NCBI RefSeq assembly: GCF_037572415.1
Contig: NZ_JBBHLB010000002.1
Location: 124,001-188,000, forward strand
Source of the DNA: Flavonifractor porci
Lineage (GTDB): Bacteria; Bacillota; Clostridia; Oscillospirales; Oscillospiraceae
DNA length: 64,000 nucleotides
Reading direction: 5' to 3'
Within the stretch, counting starts at the first letter, position 1. The number at the start of each line of letters is the position of its first letter. Below are positions 50,736 through 58,902 of the stretch, piece by piece. The translations under genes and the position numbers were made by a program. The notes under the pieces are model-generated. The model worked only from the letters and a program-made list of their open reading frames with translations, did not search any database and was not told the DNA's origin.

Positions 50736-51563
50736 TTATCCCAGAGGTGAAAATTCACCGGTGACCGCGTTGACGTAGTAGGTACCGGTGTCGGTGACAA
50801 ACCGCCATACCGGGGTCAGCTGGACCTGCCGGGTGGTGTTGCTGGAGAGCAGGTAGCCACCATCCATAGCGTCGATGCGGCTGCACACATAGCCTCCCTC
50901 ATTGATCCCGGCCAGAAAACGGACCAGAATGGTGGGGGTGGAGAGGAGGGACTTGGTGACCGAAGCGGAAGTGCTGCCGTCCAGCCGCTGTCCCTCCACC
51001 TGGATCAGGTCGTTTCCCTGCCAGTGGAGGCGGATGGTGCAGGAAAAGAGGGGGGAACCCTCCCAGCTTTGGCAGTAGGTCAGCACGGTTTGGGTGCCGG
51101 TCTGCTCTGTGTCGGACAGGGTGCCGGTAAAGCCCATGGCCTCCAGGCAGGCCTGACCGGATGTCTCGTAGTCCTGCCCCTCCCCAAGGCTCCAGATCCC
51201 GGGGGTGAGGGTGATGGTAAAGCTGCCGTTCATGGAAAATTCTGCGGTACCACCGGGGCCGGAGTAGCGGGGACGCACCTCGCTTTCCCCCTCCAGGGTG
51301 ACCTCCCCCAACAGAGCGGCGGCCATATTGGCCTCGCCGGTCCGGTCACGGGTGACGGTGGTCACCGGCAAAGCCAAATCGGTGGGGAATTTATCCAGGG
51401 TAAAGTCAATACCGCCCTGCTCCAGAACAGCCTGGGCGGCCTGCTTGGTCTCCGCCTGATAGCGTTTGTCCTGGCTGGCCTGACTTCCTACCAGCAGGAG
51501 CAGGATGATATTGACGCACAGCAGCATCAGCAGCATCACATTTTTTAGTTTAGACCACTCCAT
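50736..51563 (-). CDS. yycI: YycI/WalI-type regulatory membrane protein
   Basis: 275 residues. One N-terminal helix (KNVMLLMLLCVNIILLLLVG) anchors an extracytoplasmic domain. The C-terminal block WRFVTDTGTYYVNAVTGEF has the shape of the YycI/PepSY-like end. In Bacillus YycH and YycI bind and restrain WalK at the membrane. Sequence similarity outside the anchor is low, so the name depends on gene order (walR, walK, yycH, yycI). Confidence 0.82.
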   Translation of the reverse strand: MEWSKLKNVMLLMLLCVNIILLLLVGSQASQDKRYQAETKQAAQAVLEQGGIDFTLDKFPTDLALPVTTVTRDRTGEANMAAALLGEVTLEGESEVRPRYSGPGGTAEFSMNGSFTITLTPGIWSLGEGQDYETSGQACLEAMGFTGTLSDTEQTGTQTVLTYCQSWEGSPLFSCTIRLHWQGNDLIQVEGQRLDGSTSASVTKSLLSTPTILVRFLAGINEGGYVCSRIDAMDGGYLLSSNTTRQVQLTPVWRFVTDTGTYYVNAVTGEFSPLG

Positions 51564-51602
51564 AGGAACCTCGCTCTCATGTCCGGAGAATGGCGGCTGG
51601 GG

Positions 51603-52946
51603 CTATTTTGCGACCCAGCCGGCCTGGACGGTTTCGCCACCACTGTCACTGTAGCACAGGACCAGCTCCCGGCCCTCCGGGTCCAGGGCCTCCAAAGCCG
51701 CGGCAGCCATCTGTTCGTTTAAAATCAGGCTGGTCTGACCTGTATCTTCATACCGCCGGAACCGAAGCGTAAAGGAGGCGATCTGACCGTCCTGAATGGT
51801 AAAAAGTGCGGCGCTGTCACCGCCGGACAGACTGACCTCTGTGCCGTTCAGGCTGTAACCATACCGGACGGACAGCCCATCTTCGGTCTCAACTACCTCC
51901 ATCAGATAGATGCGTGCGGCGCCGCAGTAGCGGCCCACCGTATCGGCGGCCATCCGCCGGGTGGTTTCCACTACCTCCGTAATGTCATAGCCGAATTCAT
52001 TTCCTACCGGATAGCGGGAGGCGGTGCCTTCGGCCGTGGTATAGGAGACGGTGCCGGTACTGCTGATCTCCAGAGTCTCCTGCCCCTCCCGGATACGGAT
52101 GCCGTTAGGAATGGCGTAGTAGGAGGTCTGAAAAGAGAGGGCCTGCTGCAAGCTGTTGATCAGGTTTTCATCCAGGTTGGCCAGGGGATTGGAGGAGCGG
52201 TAGACGGCAGGGGTGGGGGCGGACGCGGAGATGAGCACATAGGGGTCCAGCCCGGCGTAGCCGCTGTCCGTGCCCAACTCAAAGGCAAAGGGGACGCCGT
52301 TGCCCCCGTAACCGGCAATGAGTTCGTCCATGTGGCCCTGGTAGGTCACCGCGGTTTTGCAGGTATAGTACAGGCCGTCGTTTTCATTATGATAGTACAG
52401 CCGCACACCGTCGTCTGCCAGGGCCACGGCGATTCGCCGGGCGGAGCCGGTGAGTGCGGCATTGATGCGCCCTTCTCCGGTCCAGGCACTGAGGGTTTCC
52501 AGCGGGATCTTGCCCAGAAAATCGAACCAGACGCCGGGGGAGCCCAAAGCTGCCTGCCATATCTGCTCGGTGACGACCGTGGGTGATTCTGCGCTGGACA
52601 GCGCCTCGCCCAACAGGATACCCACGCTGTCGTACAGTTTGTCGGTCTGGGTGGTGTTGTACTGGACGGCGTAGCGGTTGACTCCATCGCACACCGCGAT
52701 GCGGACCGGTCGGGCGGCGGCGGTCAGCTGCACGGCGCTGCCGGGATCGGAGGTCTCCACAGTGCTCTGAGGGTGGAAGAGGGAGACCAGGCTGCCCAGC
52801 AACCCCTGGGAGCCGGAGGCCGCCCGGTTCTGCACCAGGGTCAGCCCAGTGAGGTAGAGGGCGGACAGGGTGAGCAGCGCGATGAGCAGGGTCTTGAGCC
52901 GCTCCAGGCCCCGGTTCCTGCGGCGTCTCGGCTTATTCCTTTCCAT
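51603..52946 (-). CDS. yycH: YycH/WalH-type regulatory protein
   Basis: 447 residues. A basic N-terminus (RNKPRRRRNRGLERLKT) and one helix (about 17-37) precede a long extracytoplasmic region rich in beta-strand and Ser/Thr. NEFGYDITEVVETTRRMA and the position directly after walK point to YycH. It overlaps walK by 14 bases. As with yycI, assignment leans on context. Confidence 0.8.
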   Translation of the reverse strand: MERNKPRRRRNRGLERLKTLLIALLTLSALYLTGLTLVQNRAASGSQGLLGSLVSLFHPQSTVETSDPGSAVQLTAAARPVRIAVCDGVNRYAVQYNTTQTDKLYDSVGILLGEALSSAESPTVVTEQIWQAALGSPGVWFDFLGKIPLETLSAWTGEGRINAALTGSARRIAVALADDGVRLYYHNENDGLYYTCKTAVTYQGHMDELIAGYGGNGVPFAFELGTDSGYAGLDPYVLISASAPTPAVYRSSNPLANLDENLINSLQQALSFQTSYYAIPNGIRIREGQETLEISSTGTVSYTTAEGTASRYPVGNEFGYDITEVVETTRRMAADTVGRYCGAARIYLMEVVETEDGLSVRYGYSLNGTEVSLSGGDSAALFTIQDGQIASFTLRFRRYEDTGQTSLILNEQMAAAALEALDPEGRELVLCYSDSGGETVQAGWVAK

Positions 52947-54723
52947 GGCGGGGGCCCTCCGTCAGCAGGGTGACGCGCACCGTCAGGCCGGGACCGGGCC
53001 GGTCCAGCAGTTCGATGGTGCCCTCATGCCGGTCGATGATCTCCTTGGCGATGGAGAGGCCCAGTCCGGTGCCTCCGGACTCCCGGGAGCGGGCCTTGTC
53101 CACCCGATAGAAACGTTCAAAGATGCGGCCCCGGTCAGCTTCGGGAATGCCGATGCCGTTGTCGGCCACCTCCATCCACACCTTGCCCGGCCACTGGCCG
53201 GCGGAGATGCGGATGTGGCCGCCGTCGGGGGTGTATTTGATGGAGTTGGAGACGATGTTCATCATGACCTGAAGGATGCGTTCCCGGTCGCCCACGATAT
53301 CGGGCAGGGTGGGGGGGAGCTTCAGCTCCACCTGATGGCCGTGGCGCTGGGCCTCCATCAGGATGGCATTATACACGTCCTGTACCGCCTGACCAAAGGG
53401 GAAGGGGGCCAGCTTCAGCTCCGACCGGCCGGAGTCGAACCGGGAGAGGGTGAGTAGGTCCTGCACGATGTGGGTCATCCGGTCAGACTCGTTGAGAATG
53501 ACCCCCAGGAAGTTTTTCTCTGTGTTGGCAGGCAGCTCCCCGGCATTATCCACCAGAGTTTCAGCGTAAGAGCGGATGTTGGTCAGGGGGGTGCGCAGCT
53601 CGTGGGACACATTGGCCACGAACTCCCGGCGCATCTCCTCGGTCTTGTGCTGCTCGGTGACGTCATGGATCACCACCAGCACGCCGCCCAGCCGCTCCTG
53701 GTCAAAGGGGGTGAGCAGCAGCTCCAGGCTTTTGCCGCCTACAGTGCGCTTTCCGTCCAGATAGCCGGGGGATTGGACTGCCAGCACCCCCTGGAGGGGG
53801 GCAATGTCGGAGAACAGGGTATCATAGTTGACGCTGCCGCCAATGGGGATGGCCGTCCCCAGCAGCTCCTCAGCGGCGGGGTTGGACTGGATCACCGCGC
53901 CGTCCCGGGCAAAGGCCACCACGCCGTCGGTCATGTGGAGAAACAGAGTACCCAGCTTGTTGCGCTCGTTCTCCACCTCTTCCAGCGTATGGTGGAGCTG
54001 CTGCGCCATGTCGTTGAAGGTGCCGGTGAGGATGCCGATCTCGTCCCTAGAGGCCACCTCCAGCTTCTGGGAGAAATCGCCGTCGGCCACCCGTTCCGCG
54101 CCCTCGGTAAGCCGCTCAATGGGGGTGATGAGGGTTTTGGACAGCAGGAAGGAGAGCAGGACTGAGATCACCAGACCAAAGACCAGGGCCTCCACGATGA
54201 GGGTGATGAGTTCGCTGTTCAGGGCGGCGGCATTGGTGCCATCATCCCGGACATAGATGATATAGCGCTGGTCTCCCCGCTGGACGGCCACCGCCACATC
54301 CATGTAGGAGGCGGAAGGAGTGCTGTCGTCGCTCTGTTCCTCTCCGGCCAGCACCCGCATCAGGTTGCGGGAATCCATATCCAGAGGCTGGTCGGCGTCC
54401 TGTTCGTCAGAGCCCGCCAGCCAGTGGCCGTCTTTACCGTCCAGCACATAGTATTTCCGGCTGCGGTTGTCCACGCCCAGAGTACCGTTATAGGCGTTGA
54501 GGATCTCGGCAATGCTGGCCGCGCCGTCCTGCTCGCCGGGGGTGGGGGTGTTCAGGTCGGCCCAGAATACCTCGTCGGCAAAGGCCTGGGACATCTGGGT
54601 GTAAAAGTCCTGGGTGTAAAAATTGGCCACAGAGTTGATGAGGAATGCGCCCACAACGGTCATCAGCAGAATGATGAGCAGCGTCATGATGAGCATGAGC
54701 TTCATGTGCAGGCTGCGGAACAT
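52933..54723 (-). CDS. walK: WalK-type sensor histidine kinase
   Basis: 596 residues. Two membrane helices (about 10-32 and 173-196) flank an extracellular domain of about 140 residues; then a HAMP (SKTLITPIERLTEGAERVAD), a PAS domain (about 250-360), HisKA with EFVANVSHELRTPLTNIRSY, and HATPase with NIVSNSIKYTPDGG and GTGLGLSIAKEI. It controls cell-wall turnover genes with WalR. ATG at 54723 chosen; GTG at 54735 would overlap the ribosome site. The gap to walR holds the hairpin array and a 63-bp repeat. Confidence 0.93.
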   Translation of the reverse strand: MFRSLHMKLMLIMTLLIILLMTVVGAFLINSVANFYTQDFYTQMSQAFADEVFWADLNTPTPGEQDGAASIAEILNAYNGTLGVDNRSRKYYVLDGKDGHWLAGSDEQDADQPLDMDSRNLMRVLAGEEQSDDSTPSASYMDVAVAVQRGDQRYIIYVRDDGTNAAALNSELITLIVEALVFGLVISVLLSFLLSKTLITPIERLTEGAERVADGDFSQKLEVASRDEIGILTGTFNDMAQQLHHTLEEVENERNKLGTLFLHMTDGVVAFARDGAVIQSNPAAEELLGTAIPIGGSVNYDTLFSDIAPLQGVLAVQSPGYLDGKRTVGGKSLELLLTPFDQERLGGVLVVIHDVTEQHKTEEMRREFVANVSHELRTPLTNIRSYAETLVDNAGELPANTEKNFLGVILNESDRMTHIVQDLLTLSRFDSGRSELKLAPFPFGQAVQDVYNAILMEAQRHGHQVELKLPPTLPDIVGDRERILQVMMNIVSNSIKYTPDGGHIRISAGQWPGKVWMEVADNGIGIPEADRGRIFERFYRVDKARSRESGGTGLGLSIAKEIIDRHEGTIELLDRPGPGLTVRVTLLTEGPRHGKE

Positions 54724-54802
54724 ACTGTGGACCACTCCTCTCTTGTCAGAATAAAATCAGGCGGGCAGGGACCGCTGCCCCGGCCCGCCGAAGAAGCATC
54801 AG

Positions 54803-54865
54803 GCGTTAAAATAGTATCCCAGTCCTCTCCGGGTCACCACAAATTGAGGCGATGCCGGATCGTCC
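54803..54865 (-). repeat. Direct repeat, downstream copy (relic of the walR 3' end)
   Basis: 63 bases identical to 55042-55104, the last 21 codons of walR. On the minus strand it still reads DDPASPQFVVTRRGLGYYFN, then A and TGA at 54799-54801. It is cut off from any start, so it is non-coding now. Confidence 0.92.
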
Positions 54866-55041
54866 GATTCCCGGCGGCAGAGCCGCCGGGAGCCCTGGAG
54901 ATCATTGCATCTGGCCGGGAAAAATGAATTTCCCCGGCCATCAAGGATTTGCCCGCTGGGCAAATCGCTTGTACGGCGCAGGCGCCGCCCCGCTGTGCGG
55001 GGTCCCGTGGAGGACGATCCGGACAGTTGGCGCAGGGTTAA
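54866..55041. repeat. Hairpin array inserted between walR and walK
   Basis: 176 bases with five perfect or near-perfect hairpins in a row: 54871-54889, 54912-54940, 54946-54966, 54975-54986, 54988-55002. An outer pair, CCGGATCGTCC (54855-54865, within the repeat) and GGACGATCCGG (55012-55022), could close the whole set. It has no frame with homology. It is flanked by the 63-bp direct repeat. Confidence 0.85.
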
Positions 55042-55742
55042 GCGTTAAAATAGTATCCCAGTCCTCTCCGGGTCACCACAAATTGAGGCGATGCCGGATC
55101 GTCCTCCACTTTTTCCCGGAGGCGGCGGACGGCCACGTCCACAGCCCGCACATCACCCACATAGCCCTCATAGTTCCAGACGTGCTCCATGAGCGCCTCC
55201 CGGGAGAACACCTTGCCGGGCTGGGCAGCCAGGAATTTGATCAGCTCGTACTCCCGCTGGGTCAGCTCCAGGGGCCGTCCATCCTTGCAGACCACCATCT
55301 GGTCAGGATCGATGGAGATACGGCCCAGCTCCATCCGGCTGCCGGAGGGGGCGGAGGCGGGAGCGCCGGCCACCATCTCGTTGCGGCGGATGTTGGCCTT
55401 CACCCGGGCCAGCAGTTCCCGCATGGAGAAGGGTTTGGTGATATAGTCATCGGCGCCCAGCTCCAGGCCCAGCACCTTATCGGTCTCCTCCTCCCGGGCG
55501 GTGAGCATGATGACCGGGGTGGAGCGGTTCTCCTTGCGGAGGCTGCGGCACACGTCGAAACCGTCCATTTTGGGCAGCATCAGGTCCAGCAGGATCAGGT
55601 CGGGATTCTGCTCCAGCGCCAACTGGAGTCCTGCCTGACCGTCGTAGGCCTCCAGCGTCTCGTAGCCTTCGCGGGTCAGGTTGAAGCTGAGGATGTCCAC
55701 AATGTTCTTCTCATCCTCCACGATCAAAATGCGCTTGCTCAT
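55038..55742 (-). CDS. walR: WalR-type response regulator
   Basis: 234 residues, OmpR/PhoB class. LIVEDEKNIVDILSFNL is the acidic pocket, LILLDLMLPKMDGFDV has the phosphoacceptor Asp, TAREEETDKVLGLELGADDY and ITKPFSMRELLARV complete the receiver; the winged helix has REALMEHVWNYEGYVGDVRA and DVAVRRLREKVEDDPASPQF. The last 21 codons are duplicated downstream (54803-54865). The present stop TAA at 55038-55040 is supplied by the inserted sequence, while the relic copy ends with TGA; the protein end (YYFNA) is the same. Confidence 0.94.
   Translation of the reverse strand: MSKRILIVEDEKNIVDILSFNLTREGYETLEAYDGQAGLQLALEQNPDLILLDLMLPKMDGFDVCRSLRKENRSTPVIMLTAREEETDKVLGLELGADDYITKPFSMRELLARVKANIRRNEMVAGAPASAPSGSRMELGRISIDPDQMVVCKDGRPLELTQREYELIKFLAAQPGKVFSREALMEHVWNYEGYVGDVRAVDVAVRRLREKVEDDPASPQFVVTRRGLGYYFNA
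55042..55104 (-). repeat. Direct repeat, copy inside walR
   Basis: The 63 bases that match 54803-54865 exactly; here they form the in-frame 3' end of walR. Confidence 0.92.
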
Positions 55743-55757
55743 GCCAACCTCCTGTCT

Positions 55758-56294
55758 TTACAGACCCAGCAGCTGCTTGACCTTCAGCACCAGGGCCACC
55801 GTCTTGGCGTCCACGATCTCCCCGTCCATGACCTGCTGGGCCAGCTGGGCAAAGGGCACCCGCTCCACCTCCAGGAATTCGTCGTCGTCCGGGTGGCAGG
55901 CGCCCTGCTTCAGATCCTGAGCCAGATACATATGGAGCACCTCGGAAGAGAAGCCGGGGGAGAGGTACAGGCAGCCCAGATAGGTCAGCTTGCCGCAGGT
56001 GACGCCCACCTCTTCTTCCAGCTCACGCAGAGCGGCGGGTCGATGGTCCTCTCCCTTCTCCAGCTTGCCGGCGGGCAGCTCGGTGACCACGGTCTGGAAG
56101 GGATAGCGGAACTGCCGCACAATGCTGACGGTACCGTCGTCAAACAGGGGCAGCACAGCCACCCCGCCGGGGTGCTCCACCACTTCCCGCCGGGCGATCC
56201 GGCCGTTGACCAGCTGGGCCTTGTCCAGCTTCAGGGTGACGATCTTACCTTCAAAGAGCGTTTCGCTCTCTACAGTCTTTTCCCACAGTTCCAT
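55758..56294 (-). CDS. nudF: Nudix hydrolase, ADP-ribose pyrophosphatase type
   Basis: 178 residues. The Nudix box lies at residues about 78-100: AGKLEKGEDHRPAALRELEE then EVG. VVEHPGGVAVLPLFDDGTV and VRQFRYPFQTVVTELPAGKL before it, and LSPGFSSEVLHMYLA after it, are the ADP-ribose diphosphatase features (E. coli NudF, B. subtilis NudF). It lies 15 bases upstream of walR on the same strand, so it could be the first gene of that operon. Confidence 0.9.
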   Translation of the reverse strand: MELWEKTVESETLFEGKIVTLKLDKAQLVNGRIARREVVEHPGGVAVLPLFDDGTVSIVRQFRYPFQTVVTELPAGKLEKGEDHRPAALRELEEEVGVTCGKLTYLGCLYLSPGFSSEVLHMYLAQDLKQGACHPDDDEFLEVERVPFAQLAQQVMDGEIVDAKTVALVLKVKQLLGL

Positions 56295-56450
56295 CCGGCA
56301 TATCCCCTTTTCTTACATCGGTTAGGTGCATTATATCATATTTCCAGGTTCCGTGCCACCCTCAGCTTTTCCAATCAAGCCAATCATTACAGCTGTACGG
56401 CGGGAGCCGGAACCGGTATAATCGTTCCTGCATTTGAGAGGAGGCAGACT

Positions 56451-56945
56451 ATGACCATCCAGCCCATCGGCAGCGCCAGCGTTGCCCTGTACATCACCCC
56501 CGCCGACCTGAAGGAGCACGGTCTGACGCCGGCGGGACTTACTCTGGAGCAGGCCCTGGAGCTGACCCGTACCGCCTTCCGGCAGGCGGGTATGGATCTG
56601 GAGGGCTCCATCGAGATCGAGGCCTACCCGGAGTCCTGCGGCGTGCTGGTGTTTGCCCATGTGCGCTCACCGGAGCAGCGCTGGTTTTCCTTTGCCAGCC
56701 TGGAGGACCTGGCCGCCGCTGCCCGGGCCTTGGACCAGCCCAGGCCGGACGCCGCCCTGCTGTGGTGGAAGGAGCGGTGGTGGCTCTCCCTTCCCGCAGG
56801 GGCGGAGCAGACCGCCGTACGGCTTTCCGAGTTTGGACGCAGCGAGGCCGGGCGGCCCCATCTGGAAGCCAGTCTGGCAGAGCATGGCCGTATGGTTTTT
56901 CCTGCCGACGCTCTGGCCGGGGTGCTGACCTACTTTCCCGTCTGA
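56451..56945 (+). CDS. MecA-like adaptor protein
   Basis: 164 residues. Residues 1-75 (MTIQPIGSASVALYITPADL, then KEHGLTPAGLTLEQALELTR and ESCGVLVFAHV) resemble the N-terminal substrate domain of MecA; the second half (WFSFASLEDLAAAARAL, then LLWWKERWWLSLP) follows the MecA C-terminal pattern that binds ClpC. MecA delivers substrates to ClpCP. It is shorter and divergent from Bacillus MecA (218 residues), so the function is probable, not certain. GAGAGGAGG precedes the ATG. Confidence 0.75.
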   Translation: MTIQPIGSASVALYITPADLKEHGLTPAGLTLEQALELTRTAFRQAGMDLEGSIEIEAYPESCGVLVFAHVRSPEQRWFSFASLEDLAAAARALDQPRPDAALLWWKERWWLSLPAGAEQTAVRLSEFGRSEAGRPHLEASLAEHGRMVFPADALAGVLTYFPV

Positions 56946-56998
56946 GCTATTGACAGCTGTGGTATAATAACCGCAAGGCAAACAGCGGGGCTGTTTGG

Positions 56999-57126
56999 GG
57001 CCGCCTTCAGGCGGCCGGGCGCGGCGAAATGCCGCGCACTGCGGTTGTTACATCATGGCCGAAATCGGCTGCGCCGATTTTCCGCCGCTATGCGGCGCAC
57101 AAGCCTGGACGGCTTGTAGCCATGAT
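56999..57126. repeat. Hairpin array upstream of smpB
   Basis: GGCCGCC/GGCGGCC (56999-57016) and GCGCGGC/GCCGCGC (57019-57037), then an outer ATCATGGC/GCCATGAT (57052-57126) that encloses AAATCGG/CCGATTT (57062-57080), CGCCGC/GCGGCG (57083-57097) and ACAAGCC/GGCTTGT (57099-57117). Each side carries a TATAATA with TTG before and CGC after it (56950-56977 and 57114-57142). No coding frame has homology. Confidence 0.82.
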
Positions 57127-57170
57127 ATAATAGACGCTCAAGAGATCTGTCCCGGTTGGGAGGTGGCGGA

Positions 57171-57644
57171 ATGGAGAGCAAGGGCATCAAGGTGGTCGCC
57201 AAAAACAGCAAGGCCTACCACGACTATTTTATCGAGGATAAGTACGAGGCGGGTATCGAGCTGGCCGGCACTGAGGTCAAGTCCATCCGTCAGGGCCACG
57301 TCAACCTGAAGGACTCCTTCTGCATCGTCAAGGACGGCGAGATGAACGTCCACGGGATGCACATCAGCCCCTATGAGAAGGGCAATATTTTCAACAAGGA
57401 CCCCCTGCGGCCCCGCCGGCTGCTGATGCACAAGCGGGAGATCCTGAAGCTTTTTGCCAAGGTCAAGCAGGACGGGTACGCACTGGTTCCTCTGTCCATC
57501 TACTTCCGTGGCCCCCGGGTCAAACTGGAGGTGGGCCTGGCCAAGGGTAAGAAGCTCTATGACAAGCGGGATTCTGCCGCTGCCCGGGACGCCAAGCGTG
57601 AGATGGACCGTACTATGAAATCACACCGCCGAGGCGGTTATTGA
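57171..57644 (+). CDS. smpB: SsrA-binding protein
   Basis: 157 residues, the normal length. KVVAKNSKAYHDYFIEDKYE, GIELAGTEVKSIRQGHVNLK, FCIVKDGEMNVHGMHISPYE and the tail YDKRDSAAARDAKREMDR are SmpB. It carries tmRNA into stalled ribosomes; the tail reads the empty decoding channel. GGGAGGTGG precedes ATG at 57171. ssrA itself lies 620 bases downstream with ppiB between. Confidence 0.96.
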   Translation: MESKGIKVVAKNSKAYHDYFIEDKYEAGIELAGTEVKSIRQGHVNLKDSFCIVKDGEMNVHGMHISPYEKGNIFNKDPLRPRRLLMHKREILKLFAKVKQDGYALVPLSIYFRGPRVKLEVGLAKGKKLYDKRDSAAARDAKREMDRTMKSHRRGGY

Positions 57645-57683
57645 CAAGGGGGGCACAGCCCCCGAAGAAAGGAAGGAAAGCAA

Positions 57684-58205
57684 ATGGCTCAAAATCCCAT
57701 TGTGACCTTTGAGATGGAAAACGGCGGCAAGATGGTGGCCGAGCTCTACCCCGAGGTGGCCCCCAACTCCGTCAACAACTTTATCAGCCTGGTGAAGTCC
57801 GGCTTCTATAACGGCCTGATCTTCCACCGTGTGATCCCCGGCTTCATGATCCAGGGCGGCTGCCCCCAGGGCACCGGCATGGGCGGCCCCGGCTACTCCA
57901 TCAAGGGTGAGTTCGCCCACAACGGCGTGAAGAACGACCTGAAGCATGACCGGGGCGTGCTGTCCATGGCCCGTGCCATGCATCCCAATTCCGCCGGCAG
58001 CCAGTTCTTCATCATGGTGGAGAAGGCTCCCCACCTGGACGGCGAGTACGCCGCCTTCGGTAAGGTGATCGAGGGCATGGACGTGGCCGACGCCATTGTC
58101 AATGCGAAGCGGGACCGGATGGACCGCCCTTACGAGGATCAGCGAATGAAGTCTGTCACCGTGGAGACCTTCGGTGTGGACTATCCCGCGCCTGAGAAGT
58201 GCTGA
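57684..58205 (+). CDS. ppiB: Peptidyl-prolyl cis-trans isomerase, cyclophilin type
   Basis: 173 residues. FHRVIPGFMIQGGCPQGTGM carries the catalytic Arg and Phe-Met-Gln block; MARAMHPNSAGSQFFIMVEK the second pocket and LDGEYAAFGKVIEGMDVADA the end. No signal sequence, so cytoplasmic. AAAGGAAGGAAAG precedes ATG. It may be transcribed with smpB. Confidence 0.95.
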   Translation: MAQNPIVTFEMENGGKMVAELYPEVAPNSVNNFISLVKSGFYNGLIFHRVIPGFMIQGGCPQGTGMGGPGYSIKGEFAHNGVKNDLKHDRGVLSMARAMHPNSAGSQFFIMVEKAPHLDGEYAAFGKVIEGMDVADAIVNAKRDRMDRPYEDQRMKSVTVETFGVDYPAPEKC

Positions 58206-58265
58206 GGCAGTTCGGCTGAACAATATTGTTACCTGTCGCGGCGCGGCTTGGCCGCGCCGCTCCAC

Positions 58266-58613
58266 GGGGGCGTACTGGTTTCGACGGGGACGTGGGGGCA
58301 GGAATAGCGGGCGGATGTGCCTGACATCCTTAAAACGGGCAACTTATAAATTAAAGAACAACGATAACGTCGTTCTCGCCGCTGCTTAATTAGCGGCCGT
58401 CCCGCCCGGAAGGACCACGGTCCGGGATGGGGCGTCGTTGAGTGGTGCACGTGTGTGCGCAAAGCTTTGAGCGCACCATGAACAATGAAGCTACCAAGTC
58501 CTGTAGTTTGACGGCCTACGCCAGGACGAGGGAATGGAAATGACCGTCTGCGCCCGGAGAAGTTCCTGAGGAAGCGTTTTCGGACGGGGGTTCGACTCCC
58601 CCCGCCTCCACCA
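58266..58613 (+). ncRNA. ssrA: Transfer-messenger RNA (tmRNA)
   Basis: 348 bases. The 5' end GGGGGCGTACTGGTTTCGAC and the 3' end GGGGGTTCGACTCCCCCC then CGCCTCCACCA fold into the tRNA-like part: GGGGGCG (58266-58272) pairs with CGCCTCC (58603-58609), and the T loop is TTCGA. The tag frame from GCA at 58339 reads ATYKLKNNDNVVLAAA then TAA (58387-58389). The CCA is encoded. Resume codon inferred from frame and ending. A strong terminator follows. Confidence 0.96.
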
Positions 58614-58614
58614 G

Positions 58615-58650
58615 AAACAGGCCTGAAATCCTAGGATTTCAGGCCTGTTT
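58615..58650 (+). terminator. Terminator of ssrA
   Basis: Perfect 17-bp stem with loop TA, starting one base after the tmRNA CCA; stem ends in TTT. Confidence 0.9.
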
Positions 58651-58680
58651 TGCTATCCTTATATTACACTATTTCGCAGA

Positions 58681-58902
58681 TTTGGATTTGGCAGATATTC
58701 TGGTAGCTATGCGACAAAGGCGCTGTTCAACTCTGGTATGCTCCATGCGCATCTGCCTTCTTTCGGTTCAGGCCATAACTTGTACTCGGCCATGGGATTC
58801 CGGTGGTCATCTTTTAGTAGAGCATACCCGGAGTTTGAAAATTCGCATCCGTTATACATCTATACTGCTCAAATGCCCAGTCAAAGTTCTCGCTGTCGAT
58901 AA
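58681..58902 (+). pseudogene. Gene remnant without start, downstream of ssrA
   Basis: A frame of about 73 codons with protein-like composition (GRYSGSYATKALFNSGM, HAHLPSFGSGHNLYSAMGFR, HPLYIYTAQMP) and a stop at 58900-58902. It has no start codon or ribosome site, because upstream in frame it runs into the ssrA terminator. The block NLYSAMGFR resembles the end of a GNAT-type domain but I cannot name the family. Base composition is lower in GC than the neighbours. Confidence 0.5.
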
